Position numbers and translations under genes: made by a program. Positions 14,940-29,600 of a stretch of 64,000 nt of DNA are shown here, piece by piece (the first letter of the stretch is position 1; each line of letters begins with the position of its first letter). The notes beneath the pieces were generated by a model that saw nothing but the letters and a program-made list of their open reading frames with translations, ran no database searches and was not told the origin of the DNA. Origin of the DNA: Leptospira sanjuanensis (GTDB lineage: Bacteria; Spirochaetota; Leptospiria; Leptospirales; Leptospiraceae); contig NZ_JAIZBG010000001.1 in the NCBI RefSeq assembly GCF_022267325.1, positions 1,492,001 through 1,556,000 on the forward strand, given 5' to 3'.

Positions 14940-16229
14940 TTATGGACAACTCAGGTTGACTTGAACTTCCGAACGAGGCGCGTTTTCCGGAACGACAAAC
15001 GTGGTTTCGCGGACAACGGTTTCCGGATAACCGTCCACCCTCGCGAGATCCCCTAAACACTGGATTCTATATTCGCCGGGATGGATGTATTTCATTTTGG
15101 TGACCCCGCCTTGCACGGGAGATGCGATCAACGGAAGCTTACCTTCGATACCGGTTTCACTGAGACGATATACGCCGTAATAGTGAGTCGTGGAAGCCGT
15201 TCCACCTAACACCGTCAAGCTGGATGCGATCTCGGGACGGATGATTCTCGAACGAAGCAGAAGTCCTCCACCCATATCCGATTCCCCCTTGTGATCGCCG
15301 TCGGTTTTCCAATCGCTGACGCCGACGAGGGTTCTCACTCCACCGACGCTCGAAACGTAAGAATGCACCATCAGATTTTCTTTGAGGTTCATCCTTACTT
15401 CTAAGATATACGGATCAAATCCGGGATAAACCAGCATATCCTGGTCTCCACCGTCCGCGGTATACAATGCGGGGAATACAAGAGGAGGGAAGATTGTCTT
15501 CGTGGTTGAGTCGGCTCCGGGTTTGTAGCTCAAACGGGGAACGATGTTGATCCCCGGTACGCGATAGTTGTCGAATAAGGTCAGATTGGAAAAGGTAAGG
15601 CCGGGTTCGGTCGCCCAAGCGGTAACTAAGGATCTCAAATACAAACCGGTATAATAGAATTGAACGGGCCCGTTTCCGAACGCACCCCAATCCGTCGCGG
15701 AAGTAGGATCGTTGGAAGGATACGAAACTCCTTCTCCGTTGAAGAATTGAATGGCTTTGACTTCTCCGTCGTTGAGACGACAGGAGTTCGAGTTGGTCGT
15801 ATAAGGAACGGTGCAGAATACCTGACGGTTCGGAGCGATCTCATCCCAAAACTTCTTCGTGTCCTTCACATTCTTGATCAAACTCAGATTGTAAAGACCT
15901 TCTTCATATTTGGTCGACATGCGGATTTCTCCGATATCGATAAAGATCGGAAGGTTCTGCGCCAAAGGAAGACCTGATAAATCGTACACGGGATCGAATC
16001 CTTCCCCGCTCGTATCCTGATAAAGTTGACCGGTACCGCCCGAGTAGGCTTCAAATCCGATCGGATTGTCGGTCGCGTATGTTCCCTTTACGAGAAGAAG
16101 CATTCTTTGGTTGAAGAGGGTACTGATCACCGGATTTTTCGTTCCCTTTCCGTTCCAATCGCCGACGCGGCAAAAGAACATTAGAAAACTGGAAAGTATC
16201 AGGATGAATGGAAAATAGGATCGTTTCAT
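14940..16229 (-). CDS. putative lipoprotein, unknown function
   Basis: 429 residues. The N-terminus MKRSYFPFILILSSFLMFFC is a short basic region, a hydrophobic core and a spirochaete-type lipobox with Cys20, so the mature protein is probably lipid-anchored. The rest is soluble-looking and rich in Gly, Ser, Thr and aromatic residues, with no motif I recognise. Its start overlaps the stop of the beta-barrel-like gene upstream (16226), so the two are co-translated. A surface or periplasmic role with the barrel protein is inference from the coupling. Confidence 0.75.
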   Translation of the reverse strand: MKRSYFPFILILSSFLMFFCRVGDWNGKGTKNPVISTLFNQRMLLLVKGTYATDNPIGFEAYSGGTGQLYQDTSGEGFDPVYDLSGLPLAQNLPIFIDIGEIRMSTKYEEGLYNLSLIKNVKDTKKFWDEIAPNRQVFCTVPYTTNSNSCRLNDGEVKAIQFFNGEGVSYPSNDPTSATDWGAFGNGPVQFYYTGLYLRSLVTAWATEPGLTFSNLTLFDNYRVPGINIVPRLSYKPGADSTTKTIFPPLVFPALYTADGGDQDMLVYPGFDPYILEVRMNLKENLMVHSYVSSVGGVRTLVGVSDWKTDGDHKGESDMGGGLLLRSRIIRPEIASSLTVLGGTASTTHYYGVYRLSETGIEGKLPLIASPVQGGVTKMKYIHPGEYRIQCLGDLARVDGYPETVVRETTFVVPENAPRSEVQVNLSCP

Positions 16230-17047
16230 AGAAATACGCTCACCATTAAACCGAATTGAAAGAATTCCGTGTCCACTACCCGATAGTAGTTCGGGTTGTT
16301 CAGTCTCGAATCCGCGTACGGACTCGCATAATAATACTTCGATTCTTCCGGAGCGTCCAGTTGAGATTCGTAGATCTTATTGTAATCGATCCGAATCCCG
16401 ATTCGGATCTTTTTTCCGGCCACAAAGCTCGTTTCGAGACCGAAAAGCATCATGTGATCCCAACGGGAAGTGTTGGAAGGTCTTGCGACTACGAAGGCTT
16501 CTCCGCCTCCGGCGCGCAGAATGAACGAAATCGGAAGATCGATCGGAATCTTATAACCTAACGCGAGATAAACGGGAATCGTAGTCAAGGCGCGTTCGGT
16601 AGCGGAAAGATAGTTCGCGTAGAACGCCCCCATCTCGAGATAAAAGATCCAAGGCCAGGGAATTCTAAAAAAGAATCCGCCGCCCAGCGTGGTATCCAGA
16701 TATTTCTGCGTTTCGGTTCCGGGCCAAGGGTTGGAAGCACCGAGCCAAACTCCGATCTCCGCCTTTCGATTATCGTGAAAACCTTCCTTCTTTTCTTCCT
16801 CTTCTTCCGCCGCTTCGGCTTCCTCGTCCTCTTTTGCGATCACTCCGCTGGAAGGAAGGTTTCCCGATTGAGCCGAGGGTTTCGGAATGAAATCGGTAAA
16901 GAATTTATTTTTGCCCAGATCCGGTTGATACCCGCCGAGAAGTTCGAACACGTCCAACTTCTTCGGAGACGCGGATAAGATTCCCGGTACGATCGTGAGC
17001 AATACGAGGATCGATGATTTGGAGGAGATTCGAAACCGGGACAACAT
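16226..17047 (-). CDS. putative outer-membrane beta-barrel protein
   Basis: 273 residues with signal peptide (MLSRFRISSKSSILVLLTIV, cleavage likely after SASA or LSA near 26). A Glu-rich stretch (about 72-85) is followed by alternating hydrophobic/polar strands with aromatic girdles (FFRIPWPWIFYLEMGAFYANY; ILRAGGGEAFVVA; FFQFGLMVSVFL at the end). The terminal hydrophobic strand is typical of outer-membrane barrels. It precedes and overlaps the lipoprotein gene at 14940-16229. TruA lies 2 bases upstream on the same strand, so truA, this gene and the lipoprotein may form one transcript. Specific function unknown. Confidence 0.65.
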   Translation of the reverse strand: MLSRFRISSKSSILVLLTIVPGILSASPKKLDVFELLGGYQPDLGKNKFFTDFIPKPSAQSGNLPSSGVIAKEDEEAEAAEEEEEKKEGFHDNRKAEIGVWLGASNPWPGTETQKYLDTTLGGGFFFRIPWPWIFYLEMGAFYANYLSATERALTTIPVYLALGYKIPIDLPISFILRAGGGEAFVVARPSNTSRWDHMMLFGLETSFVAGKKIRIGIRIDYNKIYESQLDAPEESKYYYASPYADSRLNNPNYYRVVDTEFFQFGLMVSVFL

Positions 17048-17049
17048 AC

Positions 17050-18731
<1,682 letters not shown>

Positions 18732-18874
18732 AGTCTTATCTTTGAAAAACCCGAAAAAAACGGGGACGGGCTGTCAATTCGGACACCATTCTAACCGATA
18801 GAGTAGGAAGAAAAGCAATAATTTCCCGTTGCCCGTGGCTTATAAACCCGTAAAGAAGGGATAAAGGTTAACCG

Positions 18875-19990
<1,116 letters not shown>

Positions 19991-20009
19991 TCCGAATCGT
20001 GTTCGGTAA

Positions 20010-20040
20010 AAAAAGCCCGCAAACAAGCGGGCTTTTTCTT
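20010..20040 (+). terminator. intrinsic terminator
   Basis: AAAAAGCCCGC, a six-base loop and GCGGGCTTTTT, followed by CTTTT. Classic rho-independent terminator, 19 bases after the stop at 19990. The A-run/T-run symmetry would let it work in both directions. Confidence 0.92.
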
Positions 20041-20042
20041 TT

Positions 20043-20073
<31 letters not shown>

Positions 20074-20086
20074 CAGAAGATTGCTT

Positions 20087-22340
<2,254 letters not shown>

Positions 22341-22344
<4 letters not shown>

Positions 22345-22841
22345 TCGAGGAGAATTTTCGTTTTAGACATAGGGAAGAAGAAATTCCCGTTCGAGTTCGA
22401 TCCAATTCTCCCGGAGACACATCCGTATCGATCGTGTTAGACGGTGTCGTTCACGATTTTCGGATATCCAGAAATTTTCAGAGCGAAGGCAACGGGCTTT
22501 TTTCGGGTCCGGGCAATCACTGGAGAATTCTCCGGAAGGGAAACCAGATCTTTATCCACTACAAAGGCTGGAATACCAAAGTCGTATTGTCCAACCGCGA
22601 AATTCATCTGGAAGAGGGAAGCGGCGGTTTGATCAAAAGTCCGATGCCGGGCAAGGTCATCCGTGTTTTGGTTTCTCCCGGATCTTCGGTAAAAAAAGGA
22701 ACCGTGCTTGCGATCGTGGAAGCGATGAAGATGGAAAACAATATTCTTTCTCCGGGCGAAGGAACGGTGGAAGAAGTTTTGGCCGGAGAAGGTTCGATGG
22801 TTTCCCAAGACGACGTGATTTTGAAATTGAATCTGGGTTAG
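22341..22841 (+). CDS. biotin carboxyl carrier protein
   Basis: 166 residues from the GTG at 22341, which forms a GTGA overlap with the upstream stop and has GGGAGG at 22330; a longer reading from 22311 is unlikely. The C-terminal 70 residues are a biotinyl domain (IKSPMPGKVIRVLVSPG) with the biotinylation motif EAMKMEN, whose Lys receives biotin. The N-terminal half (RVRSNSPGDTSVSIVLDG) is poorly conserved. It resembles the separate carrier subunit of propionyl/methylcrotonyl-type carboxylases as much as AccB. Translationally coupled to the carboxylase gene. Confidence 0.88.
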
Positions 22842-22917
22842 TGAACGAAAGGGCGTTGTTCGTCTTGCCGCCGTTGATCGCAAAGTAACTTTAGGAATTT
22901 TGAATGTTTCAAATGGT

Positions 22918-22949
22918 CCGCCTTCCGAGGAAACGTCGGAGGCGGTTTT
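22918..22949 (+). terminator. intrinsic terminator after the biotin-carrier gene
   Basis: CCGCCTTCCGA, a seven-base loop, TCGGAGGCGG and TTTT. One-base bulge in the stem. It lies 76 bases after the stop at 22841. The rest of the gap to 23160 shows no gene; TTGACA near 22986 resembles a -35 box, but I see no convincing -10. Confidence 0.75.
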
Positions 22950-23160
22950 GCGTCCTCGATTGATTCGATTCGTTATTAGGGAGATGTTGACAGCCGATAT
23001 TTGAATCCTTCTCCTTACGTAAGTTCAAAAAAAATGGATCTCTTTTGTTTGCAGACCTTTTAAAGCGTGTTTCCGGTTTGTCGCATCGCGAAAGAATGGA
23101 AGGGTTCCCGAAAACAATCGAGATAAAAATATCGAAACTCCCCTCCTTTTTTCTTCGAAG

Positions 23161-23772
23161 TTATTTTTTTCTCCACACCAAAAACGTTAAAACCAAGTTT
23201 ACTAATGAAAAGAGAGCGAGAATGCCGATCGCTGTCTGATACAATCTTTCCTTAGAAGTAAAGTGCTCGGCTCCTTCTCGAAACGACTTCGACTGAGACA
23301 ATATGAAATTCAATTCCTCTTTGATCTCTTGAATCGAACCGTAGATCTCCGAATCCAAAAGAATGATCGTGTTTCCCTGGCGCGAACTTGGATTGTAAGA
23401 AGTAGGGTTGATCGATCTTTGATGCGCTCGTTTACCGATCGATTCAATCTCCGCTTTCAATTCTTGATTCAAAGGCCATTTTAGATATGCTTTCTGGAAA
23501 AATTGTTTTGCTCGGTCGTAATTCCCGCGTTTCTTTTCTTCTTTTGCGATTCCGATCCAAGCTCTGGTAAGAATGAATTCGGCTTTCGGATCGGAGGGGT
23601 TGTTTGTGAGTAGAGAGATTGCGAGGCTTTCCGCTTTTATATATTGGTTTTCTTCTAAGAGCTTTTCTCCGTCTTCATGACTTCCGGCTATCACGTTTTC
23701 TTCAGAGGACAAACCAAATGAAAGAATGAGAAGGAGTAAGGAATGGAGAATAATTTGCAATATTGATTTCAT
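23161..23772 (-). CDS. exported protein with TPR-like helices and C-terminal membrane anchor
   Basis: 203 residues. Signal peptide MKSILQIILHSLLLLILSFG, then a helical region with TPR-like spacing (EKLLEENQYIKAESLAISLL; AKEEKKRGNYDRAKQFFQKAY), a predicted coiled region, and a final helix (IGILALFSLVNLVLTFLVW) ending in RKK. The topology suggests a periplasmic domain held by a C-terminal anchor. Six bases separate it from the Kelch-type gene upstream, so the two are co-transcribed. No specific function recognised. Confidence 0.65.
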   Translation of the reverse strand: MKSILQIILHSLLLLILSFGLSSEENVIAGSHEDGEKLLEENQYIKAESLAISLLTNNPSDPKAEFILTRAWIGIAKEEKKRGNYDRAKQFFQKAYLKWPLNQELKAEIESIGKRAHQRSINPTSYNPSSRQGNTIILLDSEIYGSIQEIKEELNFILSQSKSFREGAEHFTSKERLYQTAIGILALFSLVNLVLTFLVWRKK

Positions 23773-23778
23773 AAAGAA

Positions 23779-25257
23779 TCACCTGTCGATCCGAATTGCT
23801 TTGTGAGCGTAGCGCGCCCTTGGCATTTTCTGAGAATCCAGCGACCAAGTGCTTGCTATTGGATTTTGAAGACCGATCGAGTAAACGGAATCTGTAGGAA
23901 TGTTCAATGCGCTTGCTCCTCCAAAGACGAAAAGTTTTCGTGTCTCGTACGAGGCTTGGACACCGGGAAAATAAACCGAGGCAGGAAGAATCGGTCCGAT
24001 CGTAAACGCACCCGAACCGATTTGAAAAAAGTCCGTTCTGTTGGATGGAGTAATTGAACCAACGGGCTGCAGCGTGCTCGTTCCGGTGGAACCGCCGATG
24101 ACTGCGAACCATTCCGGATCCGTCGCGTAAGGGTCGGAACTTAAAGGTTTTACGCAGGCGGAACCCGCTCCGTGTCTTGCAAGATTGATCGAAGGCTCTC
24201 CCGCGCTCGATGTTGAATTGATGGAAGGGACATACGCGTCTGACGTTGCTTGAGAGGAGCCGTCGTTCGTAAATCTTCCACCCGTAAAAAGAATGGAACC
24301 GTTGAGTCCGCAACCGCTCATATCCACTCTCGAAAAGATCGCGGTCAAGGATGTATAACTTTGCCAAATTCCGGAGGTTCCAAGTCCGGGATAGAATCGT
24401 AAAACTGTATTGATTACAGTTCCGGTCGTCATGTCAGTCGTCGTAGTTCCCGCGATGATAAAGATTTCTTCTCCGACGCTTGCAATGACCCCGCCTTGGT
24501 TGGCGGTGGGAAGATCGGAAAGTGTAGTCCACTTTTCCGAATACGGGTCGTAAGCTTCTACTTTTTTAGAGGCAACGTAAACACCGGCTTGTCTTTCAAG
24601 GCCGCCGATGACATAAATTTTTTCATTGTGAGAGACAACGTTTGCAAATGCGCGAGGAGTAGGGACCGAAGTTGCCGCCGGAAACCAAGTTGAAGTTACG
24701 GGATCATAAAAATCGATTTGAGAAACCGGAGCGGCATCGGCACCGATTCCGCCCACGATCCAAAGTCCGCGAGTTCGATTCGGAAAATCGCTGACCCAGG
24801 TTTTGAACGCAAGTGGAACTCCTTGCAAATTCTCTACGTCCGAAGAACAAAATACATAAGCCAGGTAGTCCGTGTTAGAATCTAAGTTGGAAAGAGTCAT
24901 AGAATGAATTTTGGAGTTTTCTAAACTTGTGGCCGCCGATTCAATTCCGGCTTTTCCGTAAATGATCGAACCCGGTAAAGACGCGGAACATTCCCAAGAA
25001 ATCGTAGCGGATCGCGGTCCGAGTTGAGTGACGCCCGCTAACGTTACTTTTGCTGTCTCCTGATCGTGGATCTTAGAGAGAGGGGAGTTTTGGCAATTTG
25101 AGAGTAAAAAAACGAAAAGGTTTATGCATAGAAGATAAATCGAATATTTTACTTTTTGAATGATGGATTTTATTTTTGATCGAGCCGTTGTGTTCCTTTT
25201 GGTTTTGGAAAGAAATTGATTCGAATTGCGAAATCGATTCTCGATGTGACGGAACAT
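23779..25257 (-). CDS. Kelch-repeat lipoprotein
   Basis: About 492 residues from the ATG at 25257. A hydrophobic helix ends in the lipobox FVFLLSNC, but it lies 55 residues from that ATG, so the true start may be a non-ATG codon nearer the helix. Residues after the lipobox hold a short fibronectin-III-like stretch (ATISWECSASLPGSIIYG) and then Kelch-type blades: LWIVGGIGADAAPVSQIDFYDP, IYVIGGLERQ...YDPYSEKWTTLSDLP, IFIIAGTT, and later FVFGGAS. Kelch propellers usually bind proteins or carbohydrates. Probably surface or periplasmic. A longer open frame to 25461 overlaps the neighbouring gene and the repeat-motif region and is rejected. Confidence 0.7.
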   Translation of the reverse strand: MFRHIENRFRNSNQFLSKTKRNTTARSKIKSIIQKVKYSIYLLCINLFVFLLSNCQNSPLSKIHDQETAKVTLAGVTQLGPRSATISWECSASLPGSIIYGKAGIESAATSLENSKIHSMTLSNLDSNTDYLAYVFCSSDVENLQGVPLAFKTWVSDFPNRTRGLWIVGGIGADAAPVSQIDFYDPVTSTWFPAATSVPTPRAFANVVSHNEKIYVIGGLERQAGVYVASKKVEAYDPYSEKWTTLSDLPTANQGGVIASVGEEIFIIAGTTTTDMTTGTVINTVLRFYPGLGTSGIWQSYTSLTAIFSRVDMSGCGLNGSILFTGGRFTNDGSSQATSDAYVPSINSTSSAGEPSINLARHGAGSACVKPLSSDPYATDPEWFAVIGGSTGTSTLQPVGSITPSNRTDFFQIGSGAFTIGPILPASVYFPGVQASYETRKLFVFGGASALNIPTDSVYSIGLQNPIASTWSLDSQKMPRARYAHKAIRIDR

Positions 25258-25264
25258 TTTAAAA

Positions 25265-25397
25265 TGTTGGAACTCATACGCTTGCTTTGTAGGATAGGTT
25301 TGTTCGAATTTGCACGATGTGACGTAATCTGTGGGAACTCTTACGTTTTGCAGGATCGTAGAAGAGATCTTGCTTTTAAATCGTATGAGCTCCCACA
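25265..25397. repeat. TGTGGGAACTC motif cluster (inverted pair)
   Basis: TGTTGGAACTC at 25265-25275 (one mismatch), TGTGGGAACTC at 25330-25340, and the inverted GAGCTCCCACA at 25387-25397 (one mismatch). The last two form an imperfect inverted repeat (TGTGGGAACTCTTACG against its 13-of-16 complement) around about 40 bases. The same 11-mer recurs at 47345-47464, at 60763 and inside both long RHS genes, so this is a dispersed repeat family. Confidence 0.7.
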
Positions 25398-25418
25398 TTC
25401 TCAAATTTTGAAGTAGAA

Positions 25419-26324
<906 letters not shown>

Positions 26325-26621
26325 TCCAGGAATGGAAAGTGTGTCTTTTTTGTAAATTGAATAAAGAAATTGTTTTAATCGAATGGTCGTTCGTTGAATA
26401 TCAAGTTATAACTTTAAGATTTAGTTGCGGGTTTTACCTAAATACTGTTTTAAGATTTATTATAATTCAAAAATTGTTTAAGATTTTTAAAATCGAAAAA
26501 ATAATATCAAATACGTGAGAGTTTTGTAGTAGTGACAAAATAGTCGCAAAACTATGCAGCTTTAGGGACAAATGCTCTTTAGAAACAGGTGCGATTGTGA
26601 AATAGATGATCGGGGCTACTG
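26325..26621. other. AT-rich divergent intergenic region
   Basis: Visibly AT-rich (for example AAATACTGTTTTAAGATTTATTATAATTC around 26440-26465, given here only in part). It separates the minus-strand barrel gene from the RHS gene and must contain the promoters of both. TATAAT occurs within 26459-26465, but no convincing -35 box is placed at the right distance. Nothing else recognised. Confidence 0.5.
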
Positions 26622-29600
26622 ATGAAATTTCGTATTGTTAGAACTCTTATTTTCGGTATTTCAATTTTGTTTATTTTGAACTTTTCGTTTGTCGGGGGAG
26701 TTCGAAATTTTTTCAGCGCGGTCGCTTCAGCCTTTACCACAGGAATTCCGCAAAAGCTACCAGTCATTCAGGCGAACGAAGACGGCTCCGCTTCTACGTC
26801 ATTCTCCATCGAGCTTCCGCCCGGTACCAAAGGCGTGATTCCGGATCTTTCCCTCTCTTACAACTCGAACGGCGGCAACGGTATCGTCGGAATGGGTTGG
26901 AGTTTGAACGGAATTCATACGATTTCCAGAAATCCTTCCTACGGAATCCAATACAACGGAACCGATCAATTTGTTTCCTCGCTTGCCGGTGAACTCGTGG
27001 ACGTTAGCGGAAACCGATCCGAATTTCATTCCAGAAAAGAATCCTGGATTCGTTTTGTTCCGAAAGGAGCATGCGGGGATGGGCCATGTTCTTTGTTTTT
27101 TCAAGCAGAAGACGGCATACGAGATAGTTTCGGCGGCACAGCGGATTCGAGAATTTCGGCGATCGGAAGAGGGGCGGGCTCTTTACGAGAATGGGCGTTG
27201 AATAGAGAAGAAGATTCTTTCGGAAACGGATACAACGTCACTTACACCCCGGCTGATTCCACAAGCGGAGATTATTATCCGCAAAGAATTTCCTACAATA
27301 ACAGAACGATCGATTTTACTTTTGAAAATAGAAACGATAAATATCCGAATTATTCGCAAGGTTCGATCGTTAGAACGCAAAAGAGGCTCGATTCGATCGA
27401 GGTTTCGATTGCGGGAAGTTCGTTTCGTAAATACGATTTTGAGTACGGATACGGTCCCGTTACGCATCGCTCCCTTCTGCAAACCATTAAAAGATCCGGT
27501 AGCAACGCCTTTGGTTCGGAAAGCTACGACGATCTTAGTTTTACATATTCAGATCATGCGGGCCAGTTTTCGGTTTCCGGAGTGGATTCGGTCAACCGAT
27601 CCAATCTTTTTCCCATGTCGGTTTATATTCCGGATGCAATCATGGACATTGCAAACGTTTATTTCAATCAAGAACTTCCGTATCACCCGACTGCAAAGGA
27701 CATCAACGTGGACTTGGATATGCAGTATGTCGTTCGTATGCCGGTTCCCGATCGCAACGCTTGTAATCTTGGGTTAGCGGCTTGTCTTTGCGCCGCGTAT
27801 CTTCCTTGTACGGGAGGAAATCCGGACGTATTTGCTTATGTTGCAGGCGCGTGCGTTTCTTTCGGTGGATGGGGAGGGATCAATGGTTGTTTAAATGGGA
27901 ATGATGCCGCGTTAGTCGCCTGGATTCCCATGGACATCAATGGAGACGGGATCGGTGATTTCGTTTCTTTAAACGGAGTTGAGAGTTCCGGTTCGGTTCA
28001 TTTGTCCGCCAATATTCTTCGAGCGGGTTCGCCTTCTTCCGGAAACATTAACAGTGCAAATCTTCCGATTTATTATAACACGTATTTTCAGACGGCGGAT
28101 TTAAACGGAGACGGTCGTACGGATTTCGGGTATGAATCGGGCGGTAAACTTTGGGCTGTGTATTCAACCGGAAGCGGTTTTTCTTCTCCCGTTGTATTCG
28201 GAAATGTGAATATAGACGGTGCTGTTCGAAATATGACTCAATTCAGTCCGTACGAATACAAGTTCGAATACTCGGCGAAGAATCCGACTCCGATCGCAAA
28301 CGACAAATCTCTGAGAGATTTTTTTGCGGACGTCAACGGCGACGAACTCGTCGACTTTGTTCACTACAACGGAGGAGCCTTTTCGATTTATATCAATCGT
28401 AAAACCTACTTCGATAACGCGATCAACATCGCAGGGGATGCCGATTTCTTTTTGAACTTTATGCTGGATTTCAACGGGGACGGAAAAGCCGATCACGTTC
28501 AATTGGTGCAAAATTACGATAACTCCGCTCTTATCGGACTAAAGGCTCAAAGAGACGCGCTTTCAAGTCAAATGGATACCATTCAACAGGAATATTATCG
28601 AGCGCAGGCTGTTGTTGATTTGATCGCGGCCGGTAACAACGGGGCAATCAATCCTATTGAGTTTCAATTTTTAATCGATTTTTACAATAACAACTGCGGT
28701 TTAGGTTGTCTTTTTACAATTTGGGCTCTTCAAGGTTCGAATAATGGCGCAAGTCTTACACCTTCCGATGCGGCAGTGTATTCCAACGATTTGCAAACGA
28801 TTACAAGCAGTCGTATCAATCCTTTAGCTCAGCAAAGTCAGGTGATCGCTTCTCAAATCGGTGCGATTGCGGCGTCGGGTCAAGGCGGCGCGTTTTATAC
28901 TTTAAAGGTAAGATCGTTCCATCTTTCAAACGGAACTTCTTCGGTTCGGGTTTATTCTCTCGGCGGTTCGATCGATCCGAATAAGAGCACCGTGGCCGAC
29001 GTAAACGGAGACGGGAATTTAGATTTCGTTACGTTTACCGGGACGCAGATTGCGGTTTCTCTTTTTCGGGGAGGTGATTTTGCAAGTCCCGTTTATAGCG
29101 GACTCAACTCGGGTGATTCTTCAAAGCTCGTTCAGTTTAATTTCGGCGACGTAAACGGCGACGGGTTGCCGGATTTGGTTTTGATGAATAAGGAGAATTC
29201 GCGGTATGAAACGTATCTTTCGCTTGGAGACGGATCGTTTGCAAGAAACAACTCGTATTCCTTCGGAGGATTCTCCCTTAACGAATATACGGAAGCAAAC
29301 GGCACGGAGCGGTCCGATACGTATCAGATCTGGCTGAACGATTTGAACAACGACGGTATTTCCGATCTTACGGTCGGTTTTGTAAACGTGGATAAGACGT
29401 ATGGAGCGGTTTCGTTTCGTTACAATCAAGCGAGGAGTTCGGGCGAAGATATGATTCTTTCCACTTCGAACAACTCAGGCGGTCAGAGATCCTTGGTTCA
29501 ATATCAACTCAAGGATGCTCATACGGGCGCGGTGAGCGTGGGTTCGGGGAATTATCCGAATATTCCAAGCGTCGGACCGGGCTTTCTTGCGGTCTCGACT

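Noticed and set aside
27160..27172. GATCGGAAGAG match to the TruSeq adapter start
   Set aside because: Only 11 bases, and it reads naturally as codons of AIGRGAGSLREW; probably native sequence, although it could have disturbed read trimming.
26971..27201. 76-codon frame containing FFKQKTAYEIVS
   Set aside because: This peptide is the translation of the Illumina P7 adapter in another frame, not a gene.
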